This document shows positions 26,298 through 35,352 of a stretch of 64,000 bases of DNA, one piece after another. Both the position numbers and the translations under genes were made by a program. Within the stretch, counting starts at the first letter, position 1. Every line of letters starts with the position of its first letter. This DNA is from Leucothrix arctica (GTDB lineage Bacteria > Pseudomonadota > Gammaproteobacteria > Thiotrichales > Thiotrichaceae): assembly GCF_003172895.1 (NCBI RefSeq), contig NZ_QGKL01000010.1, positions 1 to 64,000 on the forward strand. Reading direction: 5' to 3'. The notes beneath the pieces are model-generated. The model was not told the DNA's origin. It saw only the letters and a list, made by a program, of their open reading frames with translations, and searched no databases.

Positions 26298-28472
26298 CTA
26301 GAATCCAAGGCCAAAGTCTTCTCTTAGCGTTGTTAAACGTTTGTTATAGTGGGGGTCTTCATATGCTGTTGTGTTCCAAGTCTGTTTCATGAACTGGATT
26401 TCACTAGTGAGTCGTTTGCGTTTTTTCTTAGTATTGTCCTGTCCTCTAGAAAGTGATTCATAATGGTACAGTTTAGCCCAAGGAGTCCAAATATTTCTGT
26501 AGCCCAGTGCTTGAACCTTCAAACAAAAATCAACATCATTAAATGCCACGCTCAGGTGTTTTTCATTTAGTCCGCCTACCTCTAAGTAGTGCTCCTTTTT
26601 GACTAGTAAACATGCTGCTGTTACCGCGCTGTAGTTCTGTGTGCAGAGTAGCCTTTGCATATAACCTGGGTCATCACTTGGATAAAATTTATGTGAATGC
26701 CCTGCACAACCGCTTAAACCAACAATTACACCGCCATGCTGTATTCTACCATCGGGGTAGAAAAGTTTAGCTCCGACACAACCGATATCTTCACGATGGG
26801 CATGGCGAAGTAACTCACCAAGCCATTGCTTATTAATAACTTCAACATCATCGTTTAATAATAGTATAAAAGATCCCTTGGTGTGTTGTACTGCATAATT
26901 ATTAATAGCTGAATAATTGAAGGGCTTATCATAGCTTAATACACTGACTCTGTGGTCTAGTTCAATACTTTTATAGTAGTTTAAAGTCTGAGGGGCTTGA
27001 CTTTGGTTGTTAACAATAAGGATTTCGTAATTGGTATAGGCTGTATAACTTATGATGCTTTCTATAGCACGCATGAGTGTTGGTAGATTGTCTTTAGTTG
27101 GAATGATAATACTGATCAATGGTAAATTATTTGGTAATGGCCACTCTATTTTAAACACACCGTCATTACTAGTTTTCGTTGCTTTGGTACCATGAAAAGC
27201 TAAGGACTGATTTAGTATTTTTAATTGATTTTGTGATTTTAGTGGGGAAACAGTTATGCTATGGCTAGGCGAATGATATAGGATTTCTTGTATATGACCT
27301 GGCAGAGTTAAGTTTTTAATTGCAGCTTTGATCAATACTTCATATACCCATGCAAATAGGCTCGTAAATAATTGTATATTGTTCCCTTTATGGGTTAAAA
27401 GTTGCCTGTTAAAGGCAATAGTGCTTCCTATGTAATTTGTAGAAAGCATCAAGTCTGGATTCCAATCCGGTTTCAGGAAAGGGGAGTAGCGCTCTCCTTG
27501 ACCGTTAATAGCATCATGATCCGAATAGCTAATTGTGTTATCGGGGTGTTCGTTTTGGTATCGTGCGAAGGCTGATAAGGCATGAGGTGAAAAAATCGTA
27601 CCTGGTTCAGCGGTAATGAAATATTTTGCATGGGATGTATTCAACAACGTCTCAAATAATGAGTTGATGTGAAGTGGTTTACTGATGATTGTAACGTTTT
27701 CTGATGAAGCATGAACACTTGTCATGAGCACGCTTTCGGCTAACTCAATATCCCTAAATGGGGCAATTACTATGGCCTGCCAGAGCGTATAAGTTTGACA
27801 GCGAATACTGTCTAAACTTTGAGAGATTGCATCGAGATCCGCGCTGTGTGTTGCATCGATAACAAAACAAAAGCTATCTGTTTGCGTTAAATGAAGCGCT
27901 CTTTTTAATTGATTAAACTCTCGTCGGTTAATCCAGTCCTGATAGTCAGTTTCTGATTTGTGCTGCCGATTATAGAGAAGTTCATAATGACGCCATAAAT
28001 GAAGCGAGGTTTTAAAATCATGATTTGGTTTATACGTCAGCAATTTTTTATGCATGAACTTGTAAGCTGCGCCTGTTGTTAATTTTACAAAGCTCATTTT
28101 TCTCATGCTAAACGATACAGCCTTTTCAGAAGGGATAAGCGTTATATGTTTAAAGCCGCGCTTAAGTAATAAGACCCGCTTCATTATATGCTGGTTGATC
28201 ACCATAAACGTATGTGTACGAAAAGACCCATCGTCATAATCAACTTTTAGTTTACAATCCAAGTACTGCTCACTAGCTGCTATGATGATTTCGATCATAT
28301 ACCAGCCAGCAAGCAAGGGGTGCTTCTCTAGTTTTAGAATAGCGGGTAGGGAGCTAATTGACCAATCAAACGCATTATCTGATTTAGTATAATGCGAAAT
28401 GCCTGATGCTGGTGTTAGTGCATTGGTTGCATTGTAGTGATAATTAATTCTTCTAAGTAGGGACTTCTTCAC
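26298..28472 (-). CDS. GT2-family glycosyltransferase with an N-terminal beta-sandwich
   Basis: 724 residues from a GTG at 28472, 7 nt after kpsD. Residues ~1-130 are a beta-rich module. A partial GT2-like domain follows (YITAEPGTIFSPHALS, KPDWNPDLMLSTNYIG), then a complete GT2 at ~450-690 with PLISIIIPTKDNLPTLMRA, LLLNDDVEVINKQWLGE (the DD metal site) and AFNDVDFCLKVQALGYR. This two-part plan matches the giant GT at 21177. It probably adds one or two sugars to the polymer handled by the adjacent exporter. The sugar specificity cannot be read from sequence. Confidence 0.88.
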   Translation of the reverse strand: MKKSLLRRINYHYNATNALTPASGISHYTKSDNAFDWSISSLPAILKLEKHPLLAGWYMIEIIIAASEQYLDCKLKVDYDDGSFRTHTFMVINQHIMKRVLLLKRGFKHITLIPSEKAVSFSMRKMSFVKLTTGAAYKFMHKKLLTYKPNHDFKTSLHLWRHYELLYNRQHKSETDYQDWINRREFNQLKRALHLTQTDSFCFVIDATHSADLDAISQSLDSIRCQTYTLWQAIVIAPFRDIELAESVLMTSVHASSENVTIISKPLHINSLFETLLNTSHAKYFITAEPGTIFSPHALSAFARYQNEHPDNTISYSDHDAINGQGERYSPFLKPDWNPDLMLSTNYIGSTIAFNRQLLTHKGNNIQLFTSLFAWVYEVLIKAAIKNLTLPGHIQEILYHSPSHSITVSPLKSQNQLKILNQSLAFHGTKATKTSNDGVFKIEWPLPNNLPLISIIIPTKDNLPTLMRAIESIISYTAYTNYEILIVNNQSQAPQTLNYYKSIELDHRVSVLSYDKPFNYSAINNYAVQHTKGSFILLLNDDVEVINKQWLGELLRHAHREDIGCVGAKLFYPDGRIQHGGVIVGLSGCAGHSHKFYPSDDPGYMQRLLCTQNYSAVTAACLLVKKEHYLEVGGLNEKHLSVAFNDVDFCLKVQALGYRNIWTPWAKLYHYESLSRGQDNTKKKRKRLTSEIQFMKQTWNTTAYEDPHYNKRLTTLREDFGLGF

Positions 28473-28479
28473 AGTAGCT

Positions 28480-30117
28480 CTATATTATCCCAATTGCTGC
28501 ACTTGCTGCGGCTATTTGAAAAATAATCGTCACAATATCTTTGGTAAATTGTAGGTTCTTAGTGTCGACTTTAGGGTAAATCAAAATTTCATCACCAGGT
28601 TGAAGCACAGTATTTGTTGAGATAAGTACCTGTCCATTTGGTTTTCGGATGATAATCTTCTGCTTCTCAGCCCGCTCTGTATAGCCACCTGATCTAGCAA
28701 TATAATCTGAAACCGCTGCATTTTGTGCATAAACTAATGCTTGTGGAATATTCACTTCGCCGCTAATCGTAATTACATCACTACGGAATGGGATAACAAT
28801 AATATCGCCATCTTCAAGTCGAATGTTGGCAACTACTCCGTTTTCACTAACAACAACTCGACCATCTGGTTCTACTTTACGAGCATTCTTAATAAACGCA
28901 GAGAGTAATGAGGCTTCTTGTTGTCTGATGCTTGCTTCGCTATCTGACTTTGCAGGGGATGTTAATACGCTGCGTTCGAGTCGATCAATAGTGTCATTTA
29001 AATTCTTCTTTTGGCGAAGCGCTACACTTTTTCGTTTTATATAGATGTTGTTGATGTCTGCTTCATCTGGCGATATTGCTATATAGTCTAGTAACTCCTG
29101 TAGTCGAGTTCCTTTTTTTGCTGCAAAAAAGGAATTACCAAGATGACTACCTTCTACGGATATATCCATTGTGCTAGGAGTTGCATCAGTAGTGAAGCGC
29201 ACAGTGTCACCATCCCTTAAGACAGTACTAGAAAACTTACCTAAACCAAGGTAAACAGACCAAGGCACACGGTTTCGCGAGCCAGTCAATGCTACATTGG
29301 TAACACTTGGGTTAGGTCGTGCCATGGTCATTAGTTCTCGACCAAGTCCATTAGGTTGCTTGAGTTCAAAGCTATAGTTTCCTCGTGCGTCGCCCATAAC
29401 ATTAATGGTAGATTTTTGAGTGTTGACTAAAATGGTATCGCCACTTTTAAAGCTTAGGCGTGGAAGTTGTCCCCATCGTAAAAATGCGTACAGGTCGACA
29501 TTACCAATGGTTTTGCCTTGTCTCATTATGCGAATATCACGGTAGCTACCCTGATTCTGTAGAATTCCACCTGATTTATGTAAAAATGATAAAACGCTAT
29601 CTGTTTGCATGCCAGAGTATTGGCCTGGTTTTTTAACGTAGCCAGTAACAAAGACGTTAATTGGAGTTGCAGTAACAAGGTTTACATAAACATCAACACC
29701 ATCTTTATAGACCCCTCGAAGTTTACCACGAACGAGATTCGGTAAAGCGCTTGCAGGACTGCCAGCAACCTTTACCGCGCCTATTTCAGGTAAGAATATA
29801 TTACCTTGTGCATCGACTGAGGTGGTTTCGTCAGCTTGTATTGCCCCCCAAATATGAAGTGATACGGTATCACCGGGTGTGATGATGTAGTTTGGGTCTA
29901 ACCCTGTATTTTGCTGAGCTGAAAAGTTCCCAGAAAATAAGCTTGAACCAAAAGGTTGTGATGTATTTACACGTGTTCTGCTTGGAATTCCTTCGTCAAA
30001 GGCGGTGGTCGTTGCATCTATATCCGTTGAGGTGGCTGCAGATGATATTGCCGAGAGCACAGTTAAGCTGGCAAGTATAAGAGTGATAATGCTTTTGTGT
30101 AGCAGTTTGTTTTTCAT
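28480..30117 (-). CDS. kpsD: Capsule polysaccharide export protein, KpsD-like (OPX/SLBB)
   Basis: 545 residues, close to KpsD (~560). A cleavable signal peptide (SIITLILASLTVLSAISSAA) is present without a lipobox, as in KpsD. The polysaccharide-export domain begins with YIITPGDTVSLHIWGAI, followed by SLBB repeats (PINVFVTGYVKKPGQYSG; VITISGEVNIPQALVY). It lies in the order kpsM-T-E-D with 2-8 nt gaps. It would form the periplasm-to-outer-membrane conduit for an ABC-exported capsule. Confidence 0.92.
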   Translation of the reverse strand: MKNKLLHKSIITLILASLTVLSAISSAATSTDIDATTTAFDEGIPSRTRVNTSQPFGSSLFSGNFSAQQNTGLDPNYIITPGDTVSLHIWGAIQADETTSVDAQGNIFLPEIGAVKVAGSPASALPNLVRGKLRGVYKDGVDVYVNLVTATPINVFVTGYVKKPGQYSGMQTDSVLSFLHKSGGILQNQGSYRDIRIMRQGKTIGNVDLYAFLRWGQLPRLSFKSGDTILVNTQKSTINVMGDARGNYSFELKQPNGLGRELMTMARPNPSVTNVALTGSRNRVPWSVYLGLGKFSSTVLRDGDTVRFTTDATPSTMDISVEGSHLGNSFFAAKKGTRLQELLDYIAISPDEADINNIYIKRKSVALRQKKNLNDTIDRLERSVLTSPAKSDSEASIRQQEASLLSAFIKNARKVEPDGRVVVSENGVVANIRLEDGDIIVIPFRSDVITISGEVNIPQALVYAQNAAVSDYIARSGGYTERAEKQKIIIRKPNGQVLISTNTVLQPGDEILIYPKVDTKNLQFTKDIVTIIFQIAAASAAIGII

Positions 30118-30119
30118 GT

Positions 30120-31214
30120 TTATGCCCAGCCTAAGTTATCTTTGATGGCAGAAATAAGTAGCGCGAATATTCCCCATAGCATTATGCTCGCTAAGAATAC
30201 GCTAAATGTTGAGTAGATGCGCTCTGGCTCTAATGATTCGTCGGTCAAGTGTGGTGGGACAATAATGTCTAAGTATCGTTGTTTTTGGCTTGCATCTATT
30301 TGGGCCTGTTTTAGGCTTGAAATAGCTGTCAGATATAGCTTTTCAGCAAAGGCTAGCTCAGAGGTTAATTGTTCGGTATCCAATACTACTTGGGTGACCG
30401 TTTTTCCTGTTGCAGGGTCTGCCCATTTAGCTTGCTGCGCAAGTGTTTGCTTTTTTAGTGAGTTGATTTCGTTGACAAGAAACCTGACTTTGAGAGAGTT
30501 ACTTTGCATGTATGTACTAAGGCTTTTTAGTTCGGCTTCTTTAGTTGCGACCTGTTGTTTTAGGGTTGCGACTATGCCTTGCTCTGCTTGAGCGGCTTGT
30601 TCTGCGCTGATGACTTTTTCTTTCTCATTGAAGCGTGCCAGTCTAGAGCGAATAGAGAGTAGGTCTGTTTCTGCCTTAATGACTTCATCCTGAGCGAAGA
30701 CTAATGCGTCAGAGCGCGCTTCTGAAGATAAGTTGTTGATAAAACGCTCGTTGATTCGTAATACAAGGCTTGAAATCTGTTTTGCTACTTTTGAGTCAAA
30801 AGCGGTAACTTCTAGTTTAGATATACCGGAAGCACTGTCGTAGGAAATGTTAATAATTTCATTATCCCAGTAGTCGAGTAGGTCTTCTTGGGTCGCATCA
30901 GCTGGGATTCTTGCCCACCAATCATACTCTGGGCTGCCGTAGTGTTTCATAATGTCAATATTTGGCAGCACTTTGCTTAGAAAGTCATGTGAGACACTGT
31001 AGTTGAGTACGGCAAGTGAGTCGGGGGTTGATGCAGCCATTCCTGTCAATCCGGTGACCATACCAAGCACATCGGTTGTACCTTGTTTATTTCCTTGGAT
31101 GATATATCTTGATTCTGAAATGTATTTATCACTGGCATAGTTTGAGTAATATATACCTGCAATGATTGTAGGAATTATTACAAATAGAAAAAAAGTAAAC
31201 TTGTTCGACAGCAT
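30120..31214 (-). CDS. kpsE: Capsule export inner-membrane protein, KpsE-like (PCP family)
   Basis: 364 residues. One N-terminal membrane segment (FTFFLFVIIPTIIAGIYY), a long periplasmic coiled coil (~160-260, rich in E, Q and K with VATLKQQVATKEAEL), the family proline-rich IVPPHLTDESLEPER before the C-terminus, and a second membrane segment (FSVFLASIMLWGIFALLI). This is the BexC/KpsE layout. The protein would bridge the KpsMT transporter and KpsD. Its ATG lies 4 nt after kpsT. Confidence 0.92.
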   Translation of the reverse strand: MLSNKFTFFLFVIIPTIIAGIYYSNYASDKYISESRYIIQGNKQGTTDVLGMVTGLTGMAASTPDSLAVLNYSVSHDFLSKVLPNIDIMKHYGSPEYDWWARIPADATQEDLLDYWDNEIINISYDSASGISKLEVTAFDSKVAKQISSLVLRINERFINNLSSEARSDALVFAQDEVIKAETDLLSIRSRLARFNEKEKVISAEQAAQAEQGIVATLKQQVATKEAELKSLSTYMQSNSLKVRFLVNEINSLKKQTLAQQAKWADPATGKTVTQVVLDTEQLTSELAFAEKLYLTAISSLKQAQIDASQKQRYLDIIVPPHLTDESLEPERIYSTFSVFLASIMLWGIFALLISAIKDNLGWA

Positions 31215-31218
31215 ATTA

Positions 31219-31881
31219 TTAAGAGTCCTTTTTTAATACTTTTAATGCTTCTATGCCAGACTGCACATCGTTAAAGCTTTGTAGGCGGCCCTCATGGTCA
31301 ATTACCACAGAACAACTGGCGTATTTTTTCAAGATATCAGGGTTTCCAGCGGTGACAACTATGGTTGATTGAGTGGTGAGTTCCATAAGTTTACTTTGGA
31401 TTTTGTTATTAAATTTTGGCTGTGGATGATGCAGTCCACCATTGAGTTGATAAATATCACTTTTCATCAGTAACGAAGTAGAGATAGCAATTTTTCGTCT
31501 TAGTACTGGAGTGTAACTTTTTGCTTTCTGTTTCAGTTCTTTTTTTATTTCGGCAAACTCTTTAATTTCATGGATAACTTTGTTGGTTTCTTGTCCATAA
31601 AGCTTGCAGATAAATCTTATATTCTCCTCGCCGCTCATTTCCCTATGAAAATAGCTTGAGTCGCCAATTAGGCTTGTAAAGATTCCTTCTCTTATGATAC
31701 TTCCCCTTGTGGGCTGTTCAATACCTGATATTAGTTTTAAAAGGGACTTAGAGGACCTTTCATACACAGACAAAATAGCGACACTCTTTTGTTCTACAAA
31801 TGAAGTGCATACTTCGTTAAGGTCGTAAGTTTGTCGTTTACGATTGTGAATTTTTGAAACATTAAGAAACTCAAGCTTCAT
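31219..31881 (-). CDS. kpsT: KpsT homologue with degenerate ATPase motifs
   Basis: 220 residues, normal KpsT length, and clearly alignable to KpsT end to end (SVAI near 33-36, the GEEN segment, and DVQSGIEALK near the C-terminus). Every catalytic motif is altered. Walker A reads SVYERSSKS (38-46) with all three glycines gone, and in an ungapped alignment the lysine position holds Ser44. The signature reads YTPVL (123-127). Walker B reads IYQLNG (143-148), without Asp and Glu. The H-loop reads TAGN (177-180). The frame is uninterrupted and overlaps kpsM as ATGA. It looks like a preserved but ATPase-dead subunit, unless another nucleotide-binding domain partners it. Confidence 0.85.
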   Translation of the reverse strand: MKLEFLNVSKIHNRKRQTYDLNEVCTSFVEQKSVAILSVYERSSKSLLKLISGIEQPTRGSIIREGIFTSLIGDSSYFHREMSGEENIRFICKLYGQETNKVIHEIKEFAEIKKELKQKAKSYTPVLRRKIAISTSLLMKSDIYQLNGGLHHPQPKFNNKIQSKLMELTTQSTIVVTAGNPDILKKYASCSVVIDHEGRLQSFNDVQSGIEALKVLKKDS

Positions 31882-32663
31882 ACTCGTTGCCTTTTTTGAG
31901 TTAGTTTCTGCATCAATAACCCTGTGAGGAGTGCGATGGTAGTAAATGTTAACAGGTAGCCCATATCAAATAATGTGCTTTCCCATGATCGGTAGAAGCT
32001 GTCCCTCATAGACTCTATTATATGCAGGAGGGGGTTATATTTTAGTATTGCTATAACTTCCGCAGGGAATCTTTGGTCTGCAACAAAGAAAACACCAGAC
32101 ATAAGAAAAAGAGGCATGCTTAATATTTTCCATACTTTTTCGTATGAAGGAACAATGGCTGAGACAGATACATTTAGAAGGCCGACACCATAGCCGAGTA
32201 TGATAGATGTGATTGTGATGAGTAGTATTCCTAAAAGTGAATCTACTCTGTAGTCCCAATAACCAAAATGTCCTAGACCTATTAATATAGTTGCTGCAGA
32301 GATTAATATAATAACCGTTTCTGAAAGAAGAAAAGCAATCGAAATATCAAAAGGTGTTGCGAGGGTATTGTTTAATATATTCCTAGATGATTTGTTAATT
32401 TGCAGCATTTTATTTGTTAGACCGATGCATAAGTTGTAAGGAATTATGCCCGTTGCTAAAAAAAGGACTAAATTATCTCCAATTGCAGGACTTCGTCCCA
32501 AAAATGTAAACATTGTAGTCAACATTACTATTTGGAAGAGCGGTTTAGCAAGTGCAGCTAAGTAACCAATTTTACTTTTGCCATGCTCAGTCAGAATCGA
32601 GTGTATAAACAGCGCATTTATAATCCTAGTTTTGACACTAATTGCCTTAAGAAACGCTCCCAC
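31878..32663 (-). CDS. kpsM: Capsule ABC-2 exporter permease, KpsM-like
   Basis: 261 residues with six hydrophobic segments, the ABC-2 membrane-domain layout. The N-terminal TRIINALFIHSILTEHGKSK and IGYLAALAKPLFQ correspond to the conserved amphipathic and first-membrane region of KpsM/BexB, and PLFLMSGVFFVADQRFP with YNPLLHIIESMRDSFY to the conserved C-terminal half. Start is GTG 32663, one nucleotide after the lipoprotein stop, so it relies on coupling. It should flip a lipid-linked capsule chain across the inner membrane with kpsT, but the kpsT here lacks recognisable ATPase motifs. Confidence 0.92.
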   Translation of the reverse strand: MGAFLKAISVKTRIINALFIHSILTEHGKSKIGYLAALAKPLFQIVMLTTMFTFLGRSPAIGDNLVLFLATGIIPYNLCIGLTNKMLQINKSSRNILNNTLATPFDISIAFLLSETVIILISAATILIGLGHFGYWDYRVDSLLGILLITITSIILGYGVGLLNVSVSAIVPSYEKVWKILSMPLFLMSGVFFVADQRFPAEVIAILKYNPLLHIIESMRDSFYRSWESTLFDMGYLLTFTTIALLTGLLMQKLTQKRQRV

Positions 32664-32664
32664 T

Positions 32665-32997
32665 CTAGGGGATTCTTACAACTAAGATTGGCGCACTTTC
32701 CTTCCAAGCCCCATCCACCTTACACGCCGTGCGACTGAAGTCAGATGATATGTTTCTACATTCATGACCATTAGCAGAGTAGTACCTGTAAGCACTATTA
32801 CTTGCATTAGAGCTGTTCAACTTTGTCAACGTAGCAGAGTCCAAACTACCACGACGAGGCTGCGAAAAGTTGTATTCCAGCGGCTTGGTAGAAGCAGTCG
32901 GAGTCAATGAGGTTCCAAGAAACCTTGCTTTGAGCGAACTACAGCCACTCAGCGAAATTACGGCTATCAAACTGAGAAGAATTTTTTGATTTTTCAT
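32665..32997 (-). CDS. Small lipoprotein at the head of the exporter operon
   Basis: 110 residues from ATG 32997; an in-frame extension to 33126 is rejected because the signal peptide begins at 32997. MKNQKILLSLIAVISLSGC carries a lipobox LSGC with Cys19. The mature part has a YRYYSANGHECR segment and a paired ACKVDGAWKES, giving two cysteines that could form a disulfide. This recalls small lipoproteins found in exopolysaccharide clusters (DVU3141-like), a tentative match. One nucleotide separates it from kpsM, so a role in export or assembly is likely. Confidence 0.7.
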   Translation of the reverse strand: MKNQKILLSLIAVISLSGCSSLKARFLGTSLTPTASTKPLEYNFSQPRRGSLDSATLTKLNSSNASNSAYRYYSANGHECRNISSDFSRTACKVDGAWKESAPILVVRIP

Positions 32998-33190
32998 GTG
33001 TGATTTTTTAACTTCGATTGGGGTACTGTGCAAAGATAGTGCAGATAATACTTTTATGTTGTTATTTGCTAGTTTATCACTGCGAATATAACAACTTCTC
33101 TGACGAGTGGCAAAAGGATAATCCATTAAACACTTTTAGTGTCATGAAACTTGGCTCTAAGTATCAATGATTTTTAAGGAATGACAGAGC

Positions 33191-33212
33191 TTATCAAACA
33201 GTGTTCTGATAA
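33191..33212. promoter_or_regulatory. Operator-like inverted repeat upstream of tkt
   Basis: TTATCA (33191-33196) and TGATAA (33207-33212) form an inverted repeat separated by 10 nt, overlapping a possible -10 TAAAAT (33210-33215). It lies 45 nt upstream of the tkt start in the region shared with the divergent exporter operon. The -35 is not clear. Confidence 0.3.
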
Positions 33213-33257
33213 AATAATCCTATTTCAAATACGCCCCAAAAATAGGAGTTGTTTATA

Positions 33258-35258
33258 ATGTCATCTCGCAGTTTATTAGCCAATGCAATTCGCGCACTTA
33301 GCATGGATGCAGTCCAGCAAGCCAACTCAGGTCACCCTGGAGCACCTATGGGTATGGCTGATATAGCCGAAGTACTCTATAACGACTTCATGCAGCATAA
33401 CCCACAAAATCCTTCATGGCCTGACCGTGATCGCTTTGTAATGTCAAACGGCCACGCATCAATGCTGCCATACTCAGTGCTACACCTATCTGGTTATGAC
33501 TTGCCTATCGAAGAAATTCGTAACTTCCGTCAACTACACTCAAAAACACCAGGTCACCCAGAGTATGGTTATGCACCTGGTGTAGAAACAACCACTGGCC
33601 CACTAGGTCAAGGTATTGGTAACGCAGCAGGTATGGCGTTATCAGAGAAAATCATGGCGGCGCAGTTCAATCGTGAAGGCCACGAAATCGTCAATCACTA
33701 CACATACTCATTCCTAGGTGATGGTTGCCTTATGGAAGGTATCTCTCACGAAGTATGTTCACTGGCTGGCACACTAGAGCTAGGCAAACTCATATGCTTC
33801 TACGACGATAACGGAATTTCAATCGACGGTGATGTTATCGGTTGGTTTGCAGACGACACAACAAAGCGCTTCGAAGCATATGGTTGGCAAGTACTGAGTG
33901 TAGATGGTCACAATGCTGAAGAGATCAAAGCTGCAACAGAAAAAGCACGTGCTGAAATAGTTAAGCCAACACTAATCCGTTGTAAAACACTCATCGGTAA
34001 AGGCGCACCTAATAAAGAAGGAGGTCATGACGTACACGGTGCCCCACTAGGCGCTGACGAGATTGCAGCAACACGTAAAGCAATGGGTTGGGACTACGAG
34101 CCGTTTGAAATTCCAGACGAAGTTTATGCTGGCTGGGATGCAAAGGAGAAGGGCGCAGAGCTAGAAGCAACATGGAACGAAAAGTTCGCAGGTTATAAAG
34201 CACAGTATCCAACAGAAGCAGCAGAATTCGCACGCCGCATGGCTGGTGATTTGCCGGACAACTGGGAAGAAGTAGCAACACAAGCGGTAAAAGACATCGC
34301 TGATCAAGCACTAACACAAGCAACACGTTCATCGTCACAAGGCGCACTAAACGCATTCGGCCCACATCTACCAGAATTCCTTGGTGGTTCAGCTGACCTT
34401 ACGCCATCAAACAACACTTTCTTCAAAGGCAGTAAGTACATCAACTCAGCGCACGGTACTGATAAAGACTTCACCGGTAACTACATTTCATACGGTGTAC
34501 GTGAGTTCGGAATGAGCGCAATCATGAATGGTGTGACGCTACATGGTGGACTAATGCCATACGGCGCAACATTCCTAATGTTCTCAGAATACGCTCGTAA
34601 TGCACTTCGCATGGCAGCACTGATGAAGATTCGTAGCATCTTCGTATTCACACATGACTCGATTGGTTTGGGTGAAGATGGTCCAACTCATCAAGCAGTA
34701 GAGCAAATCCCTACACTACGTATGATCCCAAACATGAACGTATGGCGTGCGTGTGATGCGGTTGAGTCAGTCGTGTCATGGAAGTCAGCAATTGAAAAGA
34801 AAGAGCAGCCTTCTTGCTTAATCTTCTCAAGACAAGCGCTGCCACACATGGAACGTGACGAAGCAACGTTGGCTAACGTTAGTAAGGGCGGTTACATTCT
34901 TAAAGATACTGACGGCACACCAGACGTAATCGTTATCGCAACAGGTTCAGAAGTTCAGTTAGCAATGAACGCAGCAGAGCAGTCTGACAAAAAAGTACGT
35001 GTTGTATCTATGCCGTCAACGACAGAGTTTGACGCACAGGACGCAGCTTACAAAGAGTCAGTACTTCCAAGTGCAGTAACAGCCCGTGTTGCAGTTGAAG
35101 CAGCAATCATGGACGGTTGGTACAAATATGTAGGTTTGAATGGTGAAGTAATTGGTATGTCCACCTTCGGTGAGTCAGCGCCAGCACCACAATTATTCGA
35201 GTACTTTGGCATCACAACGGAAGCAGTTGTAGAAGCAATAAACAAAGTTACCGCATAA
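33258..35258 (+). CDS. tkt: Transketolase
   Basis: 666 residues, the usual bacterial length. Start is ATG 33258 with AGGAG at 33244-33248; a TTG at 33249 in the same frame is too close to that site. Visible motifs include the start [38 protein letters not shown], the thiamine-diphosphate motif [12 protein letters not shown] with the ND of [10 protein letters not shown], and the pyrimidine-domain [13 protein letters not shown] and [14 protein letters not shown]. It transfers two-carbon units between pentose- and glycolysis-pathway sugars in the cytoplasm. It heads tkt-pgk-pyk; epd and fba, often found here in relatives, are absent. Confidence 0.97.
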   Translation: MSSRSLLANAIRALSMDAVQQANSGHPGAPMGMADIAEVLYNDFMQHNPQNPSWPDRDRFVMSNGHASMLPYSVLHLSGYDLPIEEIRNFRQLHSKTPGHPEYGYAPGVETTTGPLGQGIGNAAGMALSEKIMAAQFNREGHEIVNHYTYSFLGDGCLMEGISHEVCSLAGTLELGKLICFYDDNGISIDGDVIGWFADDTTKRFEAYGWQVLSVDGHNAEEIKAATEKARAEIVKPTLIRCKTLIGKGAPNKEGGHDVHGAPLGADEIAATRKAMGWDYEPFEIPDEVYAGWDAKEKGAELEATWNEKFAGYKAQYPTEAAEFARRMAGDLPDNWEEVATQAVKDIADQALTQATRSSSQGALNAFGPHLPEFLGGSADLTPSNNTFFKGSKYINSAHGTDKDFTGNYISYGVREFGMSAIMNGVTLHGGLMPYGATFLMFSEYARNALRMAALMKIRSIFVFTHDSIGLGEDGPTHQAVEQIPTLRMIPNMNVWRACDAVESVVSWKSAIEKKEQPSCLIFSRQALPHMERDEATLANVSKGGYILKDTDGTPDVIVIATGSEVQLAMNAAEQSDKKVRVVSMPSTTEFDAQDAAYKESVLPSAVTARVAVEAAIMDGWYKYVGLNGEVIGMSTFGESAPAPQLFEYFGITTEAVVEAINKVTA

Positions 35259-35263
35259 ACTGC

Positions 35264-35319
35264 ACAGTAGTTTAACTAATATATCAGTAAGATTCATGAT
35301 TTTGTAGTTAAACTACTGT
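35264..35319. repeat. 15-bp perfect inverted repeat between tkt and pgk
   Basis: ACAGTAGTTTAACTA (35264-35278) is the exact reverse complement of 35305-35319, with a 26-nt loop. There is no T-run after the second arm, so it is not an ordinary terminator. It could be an operator, an RNA-processing or stability hairpin between cistrons, or part of a pgk promoter. The second arm ends 33 nt before the pgk ATG. Confidence 0.7.
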
Positions 35320-35352
35320 AAACTCGCAGCAAATTTACAACAGAGGTGTTCG

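Noticed and set aside
32998-33126. 43-residue N-terminal extension of the lipoprotein
   Set aside because: Would bury the lipoprotein signal peptide; the ATG at 32997 gives a correct lipobox protein.
34009-34365. 118-codon minus-strand frame inside tkt
   Set aside because: Lies wholly inside the tkt coding sequence, has Leu/Arg-rich composition typical of an antisense shadow, and has no ribosome site.
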